Shown piece by piece: positions 1 to 10,854 of a stretch of DNA of 64,000 nucleotides. How positions within the stretch are numbered: the first letter of the stretch is position 1; the number at the start of each line of letters is the position of its first letter. The translations under genes were made by a program, and so were the position numbers. Origin of the DNA: Balaenoptera acutorostrata (lineage: Eukaryota; Chordata; Mammalia; Artiodactyla; Balaenopteridae); NCBI RefSeq assembly GCF_949987535.1, contig NC_080067.1:1550001-1614000 (forward strand), read 5' to 3'. Under the pieces are notes generated by a model. That model was not told where the DNA came from, did no database searches, and was given only the letters and a program-made list of their open reading frames with translations.

Positions 1-503
1 ACAGACTAAAGCAACCTTGCAGGGCAGACCTTAAATCTAAGGAGACCATGCGCAAACCTGGGCTTCACTGGACACTTTGACAGGCTTCGGCATCATCACC
101 ACCAGTTTTGCTGCTGTTGCCCAAAGAGCTTGACCCCCAACCAGAGAATGATTGAGGATTGAGATCTGAGAGTCACCTCGATGGCTTCTCCCTGTCCCTG
201 TATGAAATGGATATTCCCTCCAAATGGTCGACAGGGTCCAAAGAGCTCAACGGGAGCACTGACCCATACAGACCTTGTCATTCACCTTGGACAGGCACGT
301 GGTCCTGGGGACCTCTGGGTGGGGAGAGGGGTAGGGGAGCAGCCTCACGTTGCTCTGACCAGCAGTGATGAGCTCTGTTTATACGCTTCTGTAGCAGATT
401 TTCTGAGAACAGCCCAGGCTGCCAACTGCCTCACGGGTGAGTGCGCCATTCTTCTGGTAAATGGAAGGGTCCTTTTTCATTTGAGCTTTTGCACTTTAAA
501 AGA
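1..503. other. Unassigned sequence at left edge
   Basis: I recognise no repeat family and no gene here. Overlapping short open frames lie at about 96-368 on both strands, and a 116-codon frame starting at 181 runs into the following L1 stub. None shows a recognisable domain, a Kozak-quality start or convincing splice sites. Confidence 0.5.
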
Positions 504-518
504 ATTTATTACTCTTAA

Positions 519-711
519 AATAGATAACTAATAAGGACCTACTGTACAGCACAGGGAACTCTTCTCAGTACTCTGTAATGACCTATATGGGGAAAGAATC
601 TAAAAAAAGAGTGGAGATATGTGTATGTTTAACTGATTCACTTTGCTGTACACCTGAAACTAACACAACATTGTGAATCAACTATACTCCAATAAAAATT
701 AAAAAAAAACG
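519..711 (+). mobile_element. L1 3' end, 5'-truncated
   Basis: This is the terminal 3' UTR of a cetartiodactyl-type L1, with the recurrent CACTTTGCTGTACACCTG motif, a CCAATAAAAATT end and a poly(A) tail. A perfect 15-bp TSD (ATTTATTACTCTTAA) flanks it at 504-518 and 712-726. It is therefore a complete, severely 5'-truncated insertion of about 190 bp with no coding content. It belongs to the 'ACACCTG' 3'-end type, as do the copies at 26.3 and 36.4 kb. Confidence 0.93.
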
Positions 712-828
712 ATTTATTACTCTTAAGAGCCAAAGTGTTTAGACCAGGACCTCCCTGCCAGTGTATTCAATCTAATCCAATTTAATAAAAATGTCTTGAT
801 TCCTTATGATGGCCAGATCCTGGAGACC

Positions 829-1016
829 TTCTGATTCTCAAAATACTGTGTGCCTCAGAATCACCTGGAAGGCTTGTTAAAACACAGAAGGCTGGGTCCC
901 ACCCCCAGACTTGCTGATTCAGTAGGTCTGGGATGAGACCCAGAAATGGTATTTTTAACAAGTTTGCAGGGAATGCAGATGCTGCTGGTGTGGAAACCAT
1001 AGTCTGAGAACCACTG
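829..1016 (-). mobile_element. MER5A-like hAT-Charlie DNA transposon
   Basis: The segment runs from GATTCTCAAA to GAGAACCACTG, with the internal TCAGAATCACCTGGA and GATTCAGTAGGTCTGGG motifs of MER5A in reverse orientation. It is a non-autonomous DNA transposon fossil and codes for nothing. The short frames over it (782-1049) are incidental. Confidence 0.85.
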
Positions 1017-1084
1017 CCATGGGTGGCTAAAACACAGCCCGCAGTTCAAAAGGTTTAGTACAAGATACAGTTAATCCAAACACA

Positions 1085-1165
1085 AGAATAGCTTGTGCAC
1101 CTGGCATGTCATAGGTGTTCAATAGTTAGTTATTGAATGGATGAACAAATAAATGAATGAAAATA
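1085..1165 (+). repeat. Possible MIR 3' tail
   Basis: CACCTGGCATGTCATAGGTGTTCAATAG followed by GAATGGATGAA-type sequence resembles the 3' end of MIR/L2 elements. The match is short and old. Confidence 0.45.
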
Positions 1166-1199
1166 CAGGATGGATAGAGCATGTGAGAACATGGAAGAG

Positions 1200-3230
1200 G
1201 GCATTTATTTTCATTACAGTGCACTGTTGGAAGAAAGAGGGAGAACCTAGTTGCCCTGCGCTTTGAAGGTCAGATAGGATTTGTACAGAGAACTGGTTGC
1301 CAGAAGAGGTTTCCAAGCCAAGAGAACAGCAAGGCAAGGGCACGGAGGAGGGAAAGGAGATGTGTATGGCGGGGAGTGGTGAACCGCCAGGTGGGCGTGG
1401 ATGACGGCACCCGGCCTCTGCAGCAGAAGCCACTGTGCTACTGGCCCTCCTTCCCCTACATACCTCCTTCTTTCACGACTTCTTTCCCCGTTTATGCTCA
1501 CTGCTCTTTCCTCTTCGGACAACCTGACCCTCCCTTCTATGAAGAGCCTTTGGGACTGTGGCAGGTGCCTCTGGGGCACCATCCCAGCCATTCAGCCCAC
1601 CCCTTGCCTCTGGACAGCGGTGGTAGAGGGCTCCATGCAAATAAGCGAGAATTACGTCAAGTGTGTCTTACAGCTTCTCTCCACTTCCCTGCCTCAGGCT
1701 TCCTCCAAAGTTCAGAAAATGTGCCGTCCCAAATTCAGGAGCAGCCGGAATGACAGGGCAGTTTACCCTCGTGGGGGCCACCATTAAAATATGGGAAAGA
1801 GGATTCAGTGGGCCCTTGACCCAGGGTCTCGTTCTTTGGAGGTAGGCTTCCTCATGCTGGGGGATGCAACCTAAGTGCCACAGTGGTAACCACGCCAGTA
1901 GCACATCCTTTATTTATTACTCTTGTTGTTGTTGGCTTGTCTTTCTCCCCTCTCTCACTCCACCTCTATTTCAACCCTGTTTCCTGGGATCATCTCCCAA
2001 ATAAACTATCTGCCATCGAGATCCTTGTGGCAGAAACCCAAACTGATATGTGACACACAGCTCAGTCCCAGCTACGATTTCCTTAAATCCTCATCCAAGG
2101 TCACAGGCAACATTTCAGGAGCAATGGCCCCCAGCCACAGTGATTTGCAAATAGCAGAATGTGTATTAGCCAGTTTTCCTTGAGAATTCAAAGGCGTTCA
2201 CAGCTCTTTGTGACAAAACAGGTGGTTTTCAATCTGAGTGACAAATTTACTTACTTAAAATCAACTTGATTTTTGTGACTTTGGTCTTGTCATTTTAAAA
2301 TGAGGGCAACCTCCAGGATAATCTGGAAGTTCTAAACTGTTGTCCCACAGTGATGTCGAAATGAGTCTTATGATGTCAGAAAGGGGATGGAAGACTATCT
2401 GTGTTGCATGTGAGTGGACACACTTGTTACCTGTGGGAGAAGGACATGTCTCCAACCCCAGCAAAGCTCCAGGAACAGAAAACTGAGCCCTCAGCTGGGA
2501 GGTTGGAAACAGCACAAGAAGGTCACAGGAAAGGCACACACAGCCTCACCTATGATCTACTCCAAGCATCAGATTCAAACTGGAAACCTGATTTTGTGAC
2601 CTGTTTGTTTTTTTGTTTGTTTTCTTTCATTTTGTTTTTCACAAATGCACAGGGCTATTTAGGAGCAGGCAGATTCCATAACTCCTTTTAAGGAGGATGA
2701 GAGCAGAGGCTTCAGTGGAGGGAAAAAGAATGGTCACCAGCATGAATAGTTCCTCATTCACTCCCAGGTGCCAGGAGATCAGCATATACAAATCACCCTG
2801 AGGCGGTGCCAGGATGAGGCTGCCCAGAGTTTTCGAGGTAGGAGTTTCCAGGAAAGCAGTTGAAATTCCAACCCCAATGTGATATGATTTGAAGACAGCT
2901 AGAAACTTTTACAGGCATTTGAGGGTCAAAAAAGCACTCTGAATTTCAGGTGTCTTTACTTTTTGCTAAAAGTATTGATAAATCACTGAAGACGCTGACT
3001 GGGAGATGACTTTACACAACCCTGCATTCTGATCTGAATCAATTCTCTCAGTGAAAGCCTTGGTTCTTCCCTTCCTTTCTTAATATTCTCAGAACTCTCC
3101 TCTCCTACCTACACAAAAACATCCCTTAATTATGAATTGGTCGGAATGAAAGGCAAGAGGATGAAAACTAGAATGGATGAAACAGAAGGTATATGGGGAA
3201 GGTCCTAAACATCTTCCTTTATCTTAAGTG
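1200..3230. other. Mostly unassigned sequence
   Basis: Several overlapping frames of 60-128 codons occur between 1247 and 1904 on both strands. They have no recognisable domain and look like chance frames in a locally GC-richer stretch. About 1930-2055 resembles the 3' end of an ancient dispersed LTR-type repeat, with an AATAAA signal and the phrase GATCCTTGTGGCAGAAACCC, but I cannot name the family. I see nothing else. Confidence 0.45.
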
Positions 3231-3234
3231 AAGA

Positions 3235-3525
3235 GCTTAGTTCTTTCAACATAATAATTTATGCCCCAAGTCCCTGTCTATCTAATATTTGTAGAGACCC
3301 TTCTATTTCATAACGTAATTCCACACACATTATATCAACTGACCCTAGGAACTACCCCCTAAAAGTGGGCAGGACAGACATCTTCATCCCCTATTTTAGG
3401 GATAAGGGAACTGGGTTTCAAAGGGTTTAATTGCTCACCCCAAATCCTAAGGCTGGTTAATGACTTTGGACCAGAATCCAGGACTCAAGATTCTGTCTAG
3501 CACTTTCTCTGCTACACTGCCCCTC
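3235..3525 (-). repeat. MIR SINE
   Basis: The order of weak matches fits MIR in reverse: a tract like CATTATATCAACTGACCCTAGGAACTA, then a GGGATAAGGGAACTGGG tract, then the tRNA-like end near CAGAATCCAGGACTC and CTCTGCTACACTGCC. MIR is an old tRNA-derived SINE shared by mammals. Confidence 0.65.
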
Positions 3526-3639
3526 CCAAGCCAAACGACAAATGGACTTCCACTTGGATAGTTTCCCCAGCAAGTCTTCCTTGTTCCTGGGTATGTATGT
3601 TTATCTGTCCTCTGAGAACCGTGTCTTGTTCAGAGCACC

Positions 3640-3800
3640 TAGGTTTAAAATCCTAGATCCTCCATTTGCTAGTTGTATGGCTTTGAGAAAGTTACTTCCT
3701 GTCACCGTGACATACTTTTCCTATCTATAAGATGGGAATAAACGTAATCGTTTCCTGATACAATAGAAGAATCAAATAAAAATGCAAGTCATCATAACAC
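3640..3800 (+). repeat. MIR SINE
   Basis: AAATCCTAGATCCTCCATTTGCTAG, TATGGCTTTGAGAAAGTTACTT and CTATCTATAAGATGGGAATAA follow the order of the MIR tRNA-derived and core regions on the plus strand. It is diverged and lacks the 3' end. Confidence 0.65.
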
Positions 3801-3846
3801 AAAGTGTGGGATTTAGCTGGTGCTCATGCAGATGGGCCGCAGCGAT

Positions 3847-3927
3847 GATGATAATTGGCGGGGATGCTGACCATTATTGTGAAACCTGATGATAATCGCG
3901 GGGACGCTGACCATTATTGTGAAACCC
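3847..3927. repeat. 41-bp tandem duplication
   Basis: Two adjacent units, 3847-3887 and 3888-3927, share GATGATAAT, a CGGGGA-YGCTGACCATTATT core and GTGAAACC. They differ at a few positions, mainly around the CpG-bearing TTGGCG / TCGCG segment. This is a two-copy minisatellite-like duplication in otherwise unassigned sequence. Confidence 0.9.
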
Positions 3928-4407
3928 AGCAGGAGCCAGCAGCCCAAGACGGCCTGTGAATTGGGCGAGCTTTACTTTGCCAGCACAACCTTCACTTTGG
4001 GGTCGCTGTTACACAAACGCACTCACTCAAGCTTCTATGCAATTTAAGGTTACCCACATTAGTAGATTTTAAACATTTTAAAAGCCGGGCCCATACTATT
4101 TAGTCCTAGAATACTACAAACAGTATGTTTTTTTCAAGTTTAAAAAGAACGTTTAAACTTAGAGGAAAAACTTGTACCAAAACCATATCTTTAAAAAAAT
4201 ATATAGTGGCAATAATAAACACAGAAACAAGATAGTGATTATTTCCAGGAAGAAAACACAGGGAGATATCATACAAAGGGAAACATAGGTAGATTTGTTA
4301 ATGAATTGGTTTTGGGGTTCAGTGTCAGCTTCATAGACACTTCTCACATTATGAAATAAATACATAAATAGTGCTGTATCTGTTTCACTGTTTATAGTGG
4401 ATAATCA

Positions 4408-4649
4408 GATGAAAAAGAATATTTAATAAAAAAGAATGTATATATATGTGTAACTGAATCACTTTGCTGTACAGCAGGAATTAACACAACATTGTAAATC
4501 AACTATACTTCCATCAAAAAAAAAGTTTTGTAAAGTAGAAAAAAAAAGAATCTGAAAAAATATAACTGAATCACTTTGCTGTATACCTGAAATTAACACA
4601 ATATTGTAAATCAACTATACTTCAATAAAAATAAATAAATTTTAAAAAA
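4408..4649 (+). mobile_element. Insertion with two L1 3' ends in tandem
   Basis: Two L1 3' termini follow each other, about 4425-4525 and 4540-4649. Each has AACTGAATCACTTTGCTGTA, a TTGTAAATCAACTATACTT end and an A-rich tail. The first carries ACAGCAGGAATTAAC and the second ATACCTGAAATTAAC, so they belong to different 3'-end types. A single 15-bp TSD (TATAGTGGATAATCA) at 4393-4407 and 4650-4664 brackets both. A 14-bp spacer (GTTTTGTAAAGTAG) lies between the two A tracts. Either one L1 inserted into another's tail or a composite transcript was inserted. Confidence 0.88.
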
Positions 4650-5418
4650 TATAGTGGATAATCAATGAAGAATTTTAATTTATCCAATGTTTCAGGTCCA
4701 AAATACTAAAATTAGAATTAAAAAGCACAAGATCAGTTTATCGTAATTTATTTTTAAAGAATATTTTATATATCAAGTATGTGTGTAAAAGTATATATTT
4801 ATAGAGGACATTCATATTTAGTACACAAAATTATTCTCAAAAAATTTGAAATTTATTCCTTGGGTACACCTCTGTTCTGATTCAATGGTCAAGTCAGTGA
4901 TGCTGACTTTTTTCATCCATCTCAGTGATACCCTGAGAGGGAAGGTACTTCCACAGAGCCAGGTGGGCTCAAGTATCGCTAAAAACTTTCCCACTTAGTA
5001 AAAACAATTATGTGAATTCTGTGATTCAAAATTATCACTTCTAGAATATCAGGGAAACCACATTTACTCTGTGGGCATGGCATGCTTTAGCTCCAGTCCT
5101 CTTAAATGTAGAGGTTTAATAATTTTTTTTAATTAAAAAAATTTTATTTTGTATTGGAGTATAGTTGATTTACAATGTTGTGTTAGTTTCAGGTGTAAAG
5201 CAAAGTGATTCAGTTATACATATACATGTATCTTTTCTTTTTCAAATTCTTTTCCCATTTAGCTTATTGCAGAATACTGAGCAGAGTTCCCTGTGCTATA
5301 CAGTAGGTCCTTGTTGGTTATCTATTTTAAATATAGCAGGGTGTACATGTCAGTCTCAAACTCCCAATCTATCCCTCCTCCCACCCTTGCCCCCTGGTAA
5401 CTATAAGTTCATTCTCTA

Positions 5419-5761
5419 GGGGTTTCCCTGGTGGCGCAGTGGTTGAGAGTCTGCCTGCCAATGCAGAGAACACGGGCTCGAGCCCTGGTCTGGGAGGATC
5501 CCACATGCCGCAGAGCAACTGGGCCCGCGAGCCACAGCTGCTGAGCCTGCACGTCTGGAGCCTGTGCTCCGCAACAAGAGAGGCCGCAACAGTGAGAGGC
5601 CCGCACACCACGATGAAGAGTGGCCCCTGCTTGCCACAACTGGAGAAAGCCCTCGCACAGAAACGAAGACCCAACACAGCCATAAATAAATAAATAAATA
5701 AATAAATGTATATAAAAAAAAAAAACCCAGCAGTCTGGGTGCTTTGCATAAAAAAAAAAAA
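5419..5761 (+). mobile_element. CHR-type tRNA-derived SINE, nested in L1
   Basis: A full-length SINE with a tRNA-like head (TGGCGCAGTGGTTGAGAG as A box, GGCTCGAGCCC as a slightly altered B box), the tRNA-unrelated body and a (AAAT)n-poly(A) tail. The TSD TTCATTCTCTA is at 5408-5418 and 5762-5772. It is inserted into the L1 3' UTR and is therefore younger than that L1. The frames crossing it on both strands (for example 5439-5693) are SINE readthrough, not genes. Confidence 0.95.
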
Positions 5762-6280
5762 TTCATTCTCTAAGTCTGTGAGTCTGTTTCTGTTTTGTAG
5801 ATAAGTTCATTTGTATTTTTTTTTAGATTCTTCATATAAGTGATATCATATGACATTTCTCTTTCCCTGTCTGACTTATTTCACTTAGTATGACAACCTC
5901 CAGGTCCATCCATGTTGCTGCAAATGGCATTATTTCATTCTTTTTAATGGCTGAGTAATATTCCATTGTACATATATATACCACATCTTCTTTATCCATT
6001 CCTCTGTCGATGGACATTTAGGTTGCTTCCATGTCTTGGCTATTGTAAACAGTGTTGCAGTGAACATTGGGGTGCATGTATCCTTTAGAACCATGATTTT
6101 CTCTGGATATATGACCAGGAGTGGAATTGCTGGGTCATATGGCAGTTCTATTTTTAGTTTTTTAAGGAACTTCCATACTGTTCTCCATAGTGGCTGTATC
6201 AATTTACATTCCCACCAACAGTGTAGGAGGGCTACCTTTTCTCCATTCCCTCTCCAGCACTTATTGTTTGTAGACTTTTT

Positions 6281-6571
6281 TTTTAAATTTTTTTTTATTT
6301 TTTATTTTTGGCTGCGTTGGGTCTTCGTTTCTGTGCGAGGGCTTTCTCTAGTTGTGGCAAGCAGGGGCCACTCTTCATCGTGGTGCGTGGGCCTTTCACT
6401 GTCGTGGCCTCTCTTGTTGCAGGGCACAGGCTCTAGACATGCAGGCTCAGTAGTTGTGGCTCACGGGCCTAGTTGCTCCGCGGCATGTGGGATCTTCCCA
6501 GACCAGGGCTCGAACCCGTGTCCCCTGCATTGGCAGGCAGATTCTCAACCAGTGCACCACCAGGGAAGCCC
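6281..6571 (-). mobile_element. CHR-type tRNA-derived SINE, nested in L1
   Basis: A minus-strand copy, with a T-rich tail at about 6281-6310 and the 5' end GGGCTTCCCTGGTGG at about 6557-6571. The B box GGTTCGAGCCC is intact on the minus strand. The TSD TGTTTGTAGACTTTTT is at 6265-6280 and 6572-6587, 16/16. It is the second SINE to land in this L1. The 208-codon plus frame over it is incidental. Confidence 0.95.
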
Positions 6572-6682
6572 TGTTTGTAGACTTTTTGATGATGGCCATT
6601 CTAACTGTTGTGAGGTGACATCTCAAACTACAATGAGGTTTAGTAATTTAGATCCACCCTGAAGCAGCTACGAAAACAAACC

Positions 6683-6765
6683 TGTGAGTGAATGCTTGTA
6701 AAGTGCTGAGAAGTGTGGCTGGCAGATAGGAAGTGCTCTATAAGTGTCTGTTAAATGAGTAAATC
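6683..6765 (+). repeat. MIR 3' portion
   Basis: GAATGCTTGTAAAGTGCTGAGAAG, then a GGCAGATAGGAAGTGCTCTATAAGTG tail, match the MIR core-to-3' sequence on the plus strand. Confidence 0.65.
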
Positions 6766-6769
6766 TCTT

Positions 6770-8104
6770 TGGAAACAAAGACTGCCTTTTCAACAAAAGG
6801 CCCTTTGTTGAAGAAGTTAGCAATGTTTTTCATGACCTCCTGTATTTTCAAGTCCAGTGTCAAGGTCCAACCATATAAAGTCCAGGGAAACCCAGCACAT
6901 CTGGACATTTGCAGCCCTTAGATTTGAAAATGTTCTTGTCTGAAGGCTTAGCTCGGTGAACCATCCCAGTGAATCTCTACAACACATGTGTTTAGCTATT
7001 TCACACATTGAAATAAATTGAACATACATATTTTGCTTTATAGACCACAACGTGTTTATCTCCCCGACATTCATTCCATGCCATTCCCATTGTGCAGCAG
7101 CAATGTGATTTTGTATAGGACTGACCCATCCCAAGCTCCAGAATGCATCCCAACAGGTTCAAGCCAATTAAGAAAATTCCATACCTCTTGCCAGAATGAT
7201 TGAGTTGAGAGAGATGAAGAGAAGAGGGTGAAGATGTTTGTTCAAATGGTTGCGGGAAGCTATGTTCTTCCCACCCCTGGTGTAAACATAGAAGCACATG
7301 TTCCCAATTCTTTGCTGGCAGCCACCTTGTGACCATGAAGAAGTCAGCCTGGGGATTAATCCAACATACAGTGACGGCAAAGCAAAGAGAATTGCTGAGA
7401 AACAGATCAGGACCTTAGTTTATGCCCAAAGGCTTCTCCACCTCTGGAATCTAATTTGTTAATTAGTTTGAACTGAAAACATTTTAGCATTCAGATTTTG
7501 ACAACAGAAATGTGAAATTGGCAGGATTGAGGTAATAAAGGGCAGTGATGTGGGCTCTTCTATCCATGACTCGGAAAGTAATAATTCGTTTTATTTAGAG
7601 TTTTCTAATAGTGAATCATAAACAATGAAAGGAATTAAGACAAGCAGAGAAATATCTTCCATGTCCCTGGTGATTTCCGTAATCACTTTATTCAGTGATT
7701 CTAACTAGCCAAAGTGATGAGAGGTAAAATAGTAGCTGCACATCAAATCCCTCCTTTTACATCAATAAAATCTTCCAAACACTCCTGTTTTCCTACTGAA
7801 AGGATATACAAATTCCTTATTACCAGAAGGATAGGTTCCATTGATTTATGTGTGCCAGTTCATTATTTTAGAAATTGCACTCCAATACCATGTTGGTGAT
7901 ATTTCCACATCAGAGGTGTTGTGAACTGAATAAAGCTCTGTTTCCTGCCCCTGCCTCAATGCAATTATTTCACTGATCAGGATACACTGAAATTCAAACA
8001 GGTAACTTACATAAAACCACCATGATAGTGGCAAAACAATGATAAAAGTCTAGTTTCTTTATCCAGTGCTCTTCTGAGTACACCATGAAAATAGATTAGA
8101 AAAA
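6770..8104. other. Unassigned, AT-rich sequence
   Basis: No repeat family or gene is recognisable. Short overlapping frames at 6817-7380 (up to 111 codons, minus) and around 7714-8034 show no domains and are bounded by no convincing splice signals. Confidence 0.5.
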
Positions 8105-8475
8105 TACTGAATCAGTCAGCTATTGTTGTGTAACAAAGCACCTCAAAAGTCATTGTCTTAAAAGTATTTATTCTCATAAATCTGTGGGTTGGCTGGGATG
8201 CCTTTCCTTCAGGCTGCAGCTCTGTGGGGCTGCTCTACTGGTCTCTCAGTTTCCTTGGATCGTAGGCTCACCAGAAAATGTTCTTCTCATGGAGATGGAA
8301 GGGGTCCAAAAAAGATGACCCAACCGCACAGGCATATTTAAAGCCCTTCCTTGGGTTGAATGTGTTAAACTTCCCATTGGCCAAGACAAGTCATAAGGCC
8401 AAGTTCGAAGTCAAGGGGAAGGCATTGCAAAGTTACTGACAAAAAGCAAAAAATTAGGGCCAATAATTCAATCTA
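8105..8475 (-). mobile_element. MLT1-like (ERVL-MaLR) solo LTR
   Basis: CAGCTATTGTTGTGTAACAAAGCACC, then ATCTGTGGGTTGGCTGGG and later CCCATTGGCCAAGACAAGTCA-type sequence, follow an MLT1-type MaLR LTR read in reverse. It is a non-coding relic of an ancient LTR retrotransposon, with no internal region beside it. The exact subfamily is uncertain. Confidence 0.6.
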
Positions 8476-9270
8476 CTACAAATGTAAGCATACTGAGAAT
8501 CATTTAATAAAAATTATACGTTCTAAAGTAAAGTCAAGAAAACATAAATGAGGTTTGTTATGAAGAGAAAACCTCCAGAGCATTGCAGTTATACAGTGCC
8601 TCATCTGAATCAAGTTCATTTATTTAGCTTGAGATGACGATTAGTGCTGTAAATTTCTCATTAAGTATTAAATCACAGACTCTCATCCAGGCAAATTAGC
8701 CTACATATTACAGATGTCAATGAAACTCCATCCAGGCTCTGATTTGAAGGGCATAGATTTGAGTACAAACCTGCTTTGCATAAATAGAAGACTTCACCAA
8801 GGACAGACAAGCAAAATATCTTTTTCTCCAGTTTTGAAAGTCGATTTTCACATTTTATCAGGACCACTGAATTGGGGCCAGATATAAAATTGGACTGTTT
8901 CTCTCACAGTTTTAAAACCTATTCTGTTACTCTTCCCCTTTACTGGTGCTCAGGAGGCAAAGGGTTTGTGAGAGGATGACTCAAAGAACAAACAACCAGC
9001 CCCCAAACAACTTTGGTAGGGGAAACAGAGAGGGGTTAAAGAAAGCAGGCATGACAGGGATAGACGTTAAGGTCGTAGAAAATATAAAAGCCATGTCAGA
9101 GCAGTAGCAACAGGGCAGCTCTGCTGAGGCCGATCACCACAACAGCAGGAGGTCCTAAAGATGGTACCTGTCACTGCATGAGCAATGGAAAACCGTACCA
9201 GCAGTCTACAGTCTATGTAGAAAAAAACATGATTGTTTGTTACTCTTCCCACCATGGATAAGCAGAATAT
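8476..9270. other. Unassigned sequence
   Basis: No repeat or gene recognised. The minus frames at 8673-8867 and 9067-9339 have no domain signature, and the latter overlaps the edge of the following Tigger element. Confidence 0.5.
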
Positions 9271-9274
9271 GATA

Positions 9275-9597
9275 TAGTCATCCCTTTGGTATCTATGGGG
9301 ATTGATTCTAGGACACCTGTGGATAACAAAAATCCACAAATGTTCAAGTCCTTTATATAAAATGGTGTGGTATTTGTATATAACCTACATATCTTCCCGG
9401 ACACTTAAATACCTAATACAATATAAATGCTATGTAAATCACTGTAAATACAATATAAATAGTTGCCAGCCTGCAACAAGTTCAAGTTTTGCTTTCTGGA
9501 ACTTTCTGGGATTTTGGGGTTTTTTTCCCAAATATTTTCCATCAGTGGTTGGTTGAATCCATGGATGCAGAACCCGCAGGTACAGAGGGTCGACCGT
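9275..9597 (+). mobile_element. MER2-like Tigger DNA transposon
   Basis: The left end GTCATCCCTTTGGTATCTATGG and right end GGATGCAGAACCCGCAGGTACAG are the inverted termini of a TcMar-Tigger MITE of MER2 type. The interior TATATAAAATGGTGTGGTATTTG and CCTAATACAATATAAATGC also fit. It is non-autonomous and lacks a transposase. A shorter relative lies at 28.06-28.21 kb. Confidence 0.85.
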
Positions 9598-9639
9598 GCA
9601 AGTTACGTAGTAAAATAGAATCTGGATTCAAGTCTGTAT

Positions 9640-9860
9640 GCTACAACAGGAATAAGTACTGGCCTCCACTACTTCACTAGCTGTGAGGATTTTTGCAAAC
9701 CACTTTAATTAAACTACATTAGCCTCAGTCACCTCATCTGTAAAATGGAGAAATTAGTAACATCTGCCCCTTAGTATTGCTGAGACAACTAAATGGAGAT
9801 AATGTATACCCAGCAACTGGCATGATGCTTAGCAAGTAACAAAGGTTCATAAACAGTAGC
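9640..9860 (+). repeat. MIR SINE
   Basis: ACTACTTCACTAGCTGTGAGGA, CACCTCATCTGTAAAATGGAGAAATTAG, TATTGCTGAGACAACTAAATG and AACTGGCATGATGCTTAGCAAG follow the full MIR order on the plus strand. Confidence 0.8.
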
Positions 9861-10549
9861 TAAAGTCATTTTATGAGCAACTATACTGTACGTTTTTACC
9901 ACACTAGGGGCAGATAATATTTGTTTAAAAATTGATGAATTATTTTTTTCTCTTCCATTCTGCATACTCCAGGGAGCTGTGCCAATATGTATCAACCCTT
10001 TCAATAGTAAATCATGATTTTATTAGAATGCACCAAAAACAGTTTCAGGACACGAAAATGAGTGCACTTCTCGTTTGCCAGTCTTTTAGTGATAGGTCAG
10101 TGGAAATAAAGGTTGCCAAACATCTGAATCAGTTACTTTAAGGAATATGCATTTTTTTTTTTAACTTCTCTGGGTATTCTGAGGCAGATAACGTACACTT
10201 AGAGAAAAAATAGAAATGATATAAACCATGGTCTCCGATGTTTATAAAACAGAAACATACTTGTAACTACTTGAACAAATCCTAACGGAACTCCATGGAT
10301 GGCCATTTTGAAAGAGATTAAGAACAGCATTGTAAATGAAAATGGATTAATTCAGGATATACCATTTGTAAGAGAGGAAATTTCTCCTCCTACACCCAGC
10401 TAAGGAATATGATACTAATCTTTCTGTGTGATTTTTCCATTATACAGTGAAATAAGTGAGGATAATCTGTAATCAGCAAAATATCTACAAAAGGTTCTTC
10501 TTGGAAAATAACAGGTGAGAGCTTTCAGAATGGATTTACAGCCCTAGGA
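9861..10549. other. Unassigned, AT-rich sequence
   Basis: No repeat or gene recognised. Two short opposing frames (9789-10004 minus, 9932-10141 plus) show no domain. Confidence 0.5.
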
Positions 10550-10720
10550 CACTGGACATGACCTGGTGATGTCATCTAGTTCAACGTCTTCATTTACATT
10601 TAGTGGAACTAAAGTTGCTCAAAGCGGGGAAGGGATGCCATAGGTCCCCGGTTTATTAATAACTGGGCTGGGATAAGAACCACAGTTTTCAACTGTTTGT
10701 TTGTTTCTGCTAAACCAGTG
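10550..10720 (-). repeat. MIR-like SINE
   Basis: GTCATCTAGTTCAACGTCTTCATTTACATTT, then GGGAAGGGATGCCATAGGTC and GCTGGGATAAGAACCACAG, resembles an old MIR/MIR3-type element in reverse. It is diverged. Confidence 0.5.
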
Positions 10721-10854
10721 ACTTTCAGTCTAAAGTTCCAGGTTAGCAAATGAGGAAAGTGCAGGCTTAGAAGTTTGTATCAGTATTTCTAGAGGTATAC
10801 TGGTAATTTGCTCGTAATAAGGTGATGGAAGACAAATTTAAAATTTGATTTTCT

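Larger units (their letters stand above)
5126..6634 (-). mobile_element. L1 3' part on minus strand, hosting two SINEs
   Basis: Read on the minus strand, this is the last part of L1 ORF2 and the 3' UTR, split as 6588-6634, 5773-6280 and 5126-5418 by two SINEs. The ORF2 C-terminus is visible as the frame at 5930-6202 ([19 protein letters not shown], then [19 protein letters not shown]), but stops and frameshifts break it. The TSD is GAGGTTTAATAATTT at 5111-5125 and GAGGTTTAGTAATTT at 6635-6649, one mismatch in 15. The 5' edge carries about 16 nt in the opposite L1 orientation (6624-6639). Confidence 0.93.

Noticed and set aside
5439..5693. Open frames of 76-126 codons on both strands across 5.4-5.75 kb, and the like at 34.3-34.8, 49.9-50.1, 55.0-55.4 and 58.0-58.4 kb
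   Set aside because: They lie inside CHR SINEs, recur with the same peptide at each copy and end at the SINE boundaries. They are not genes.
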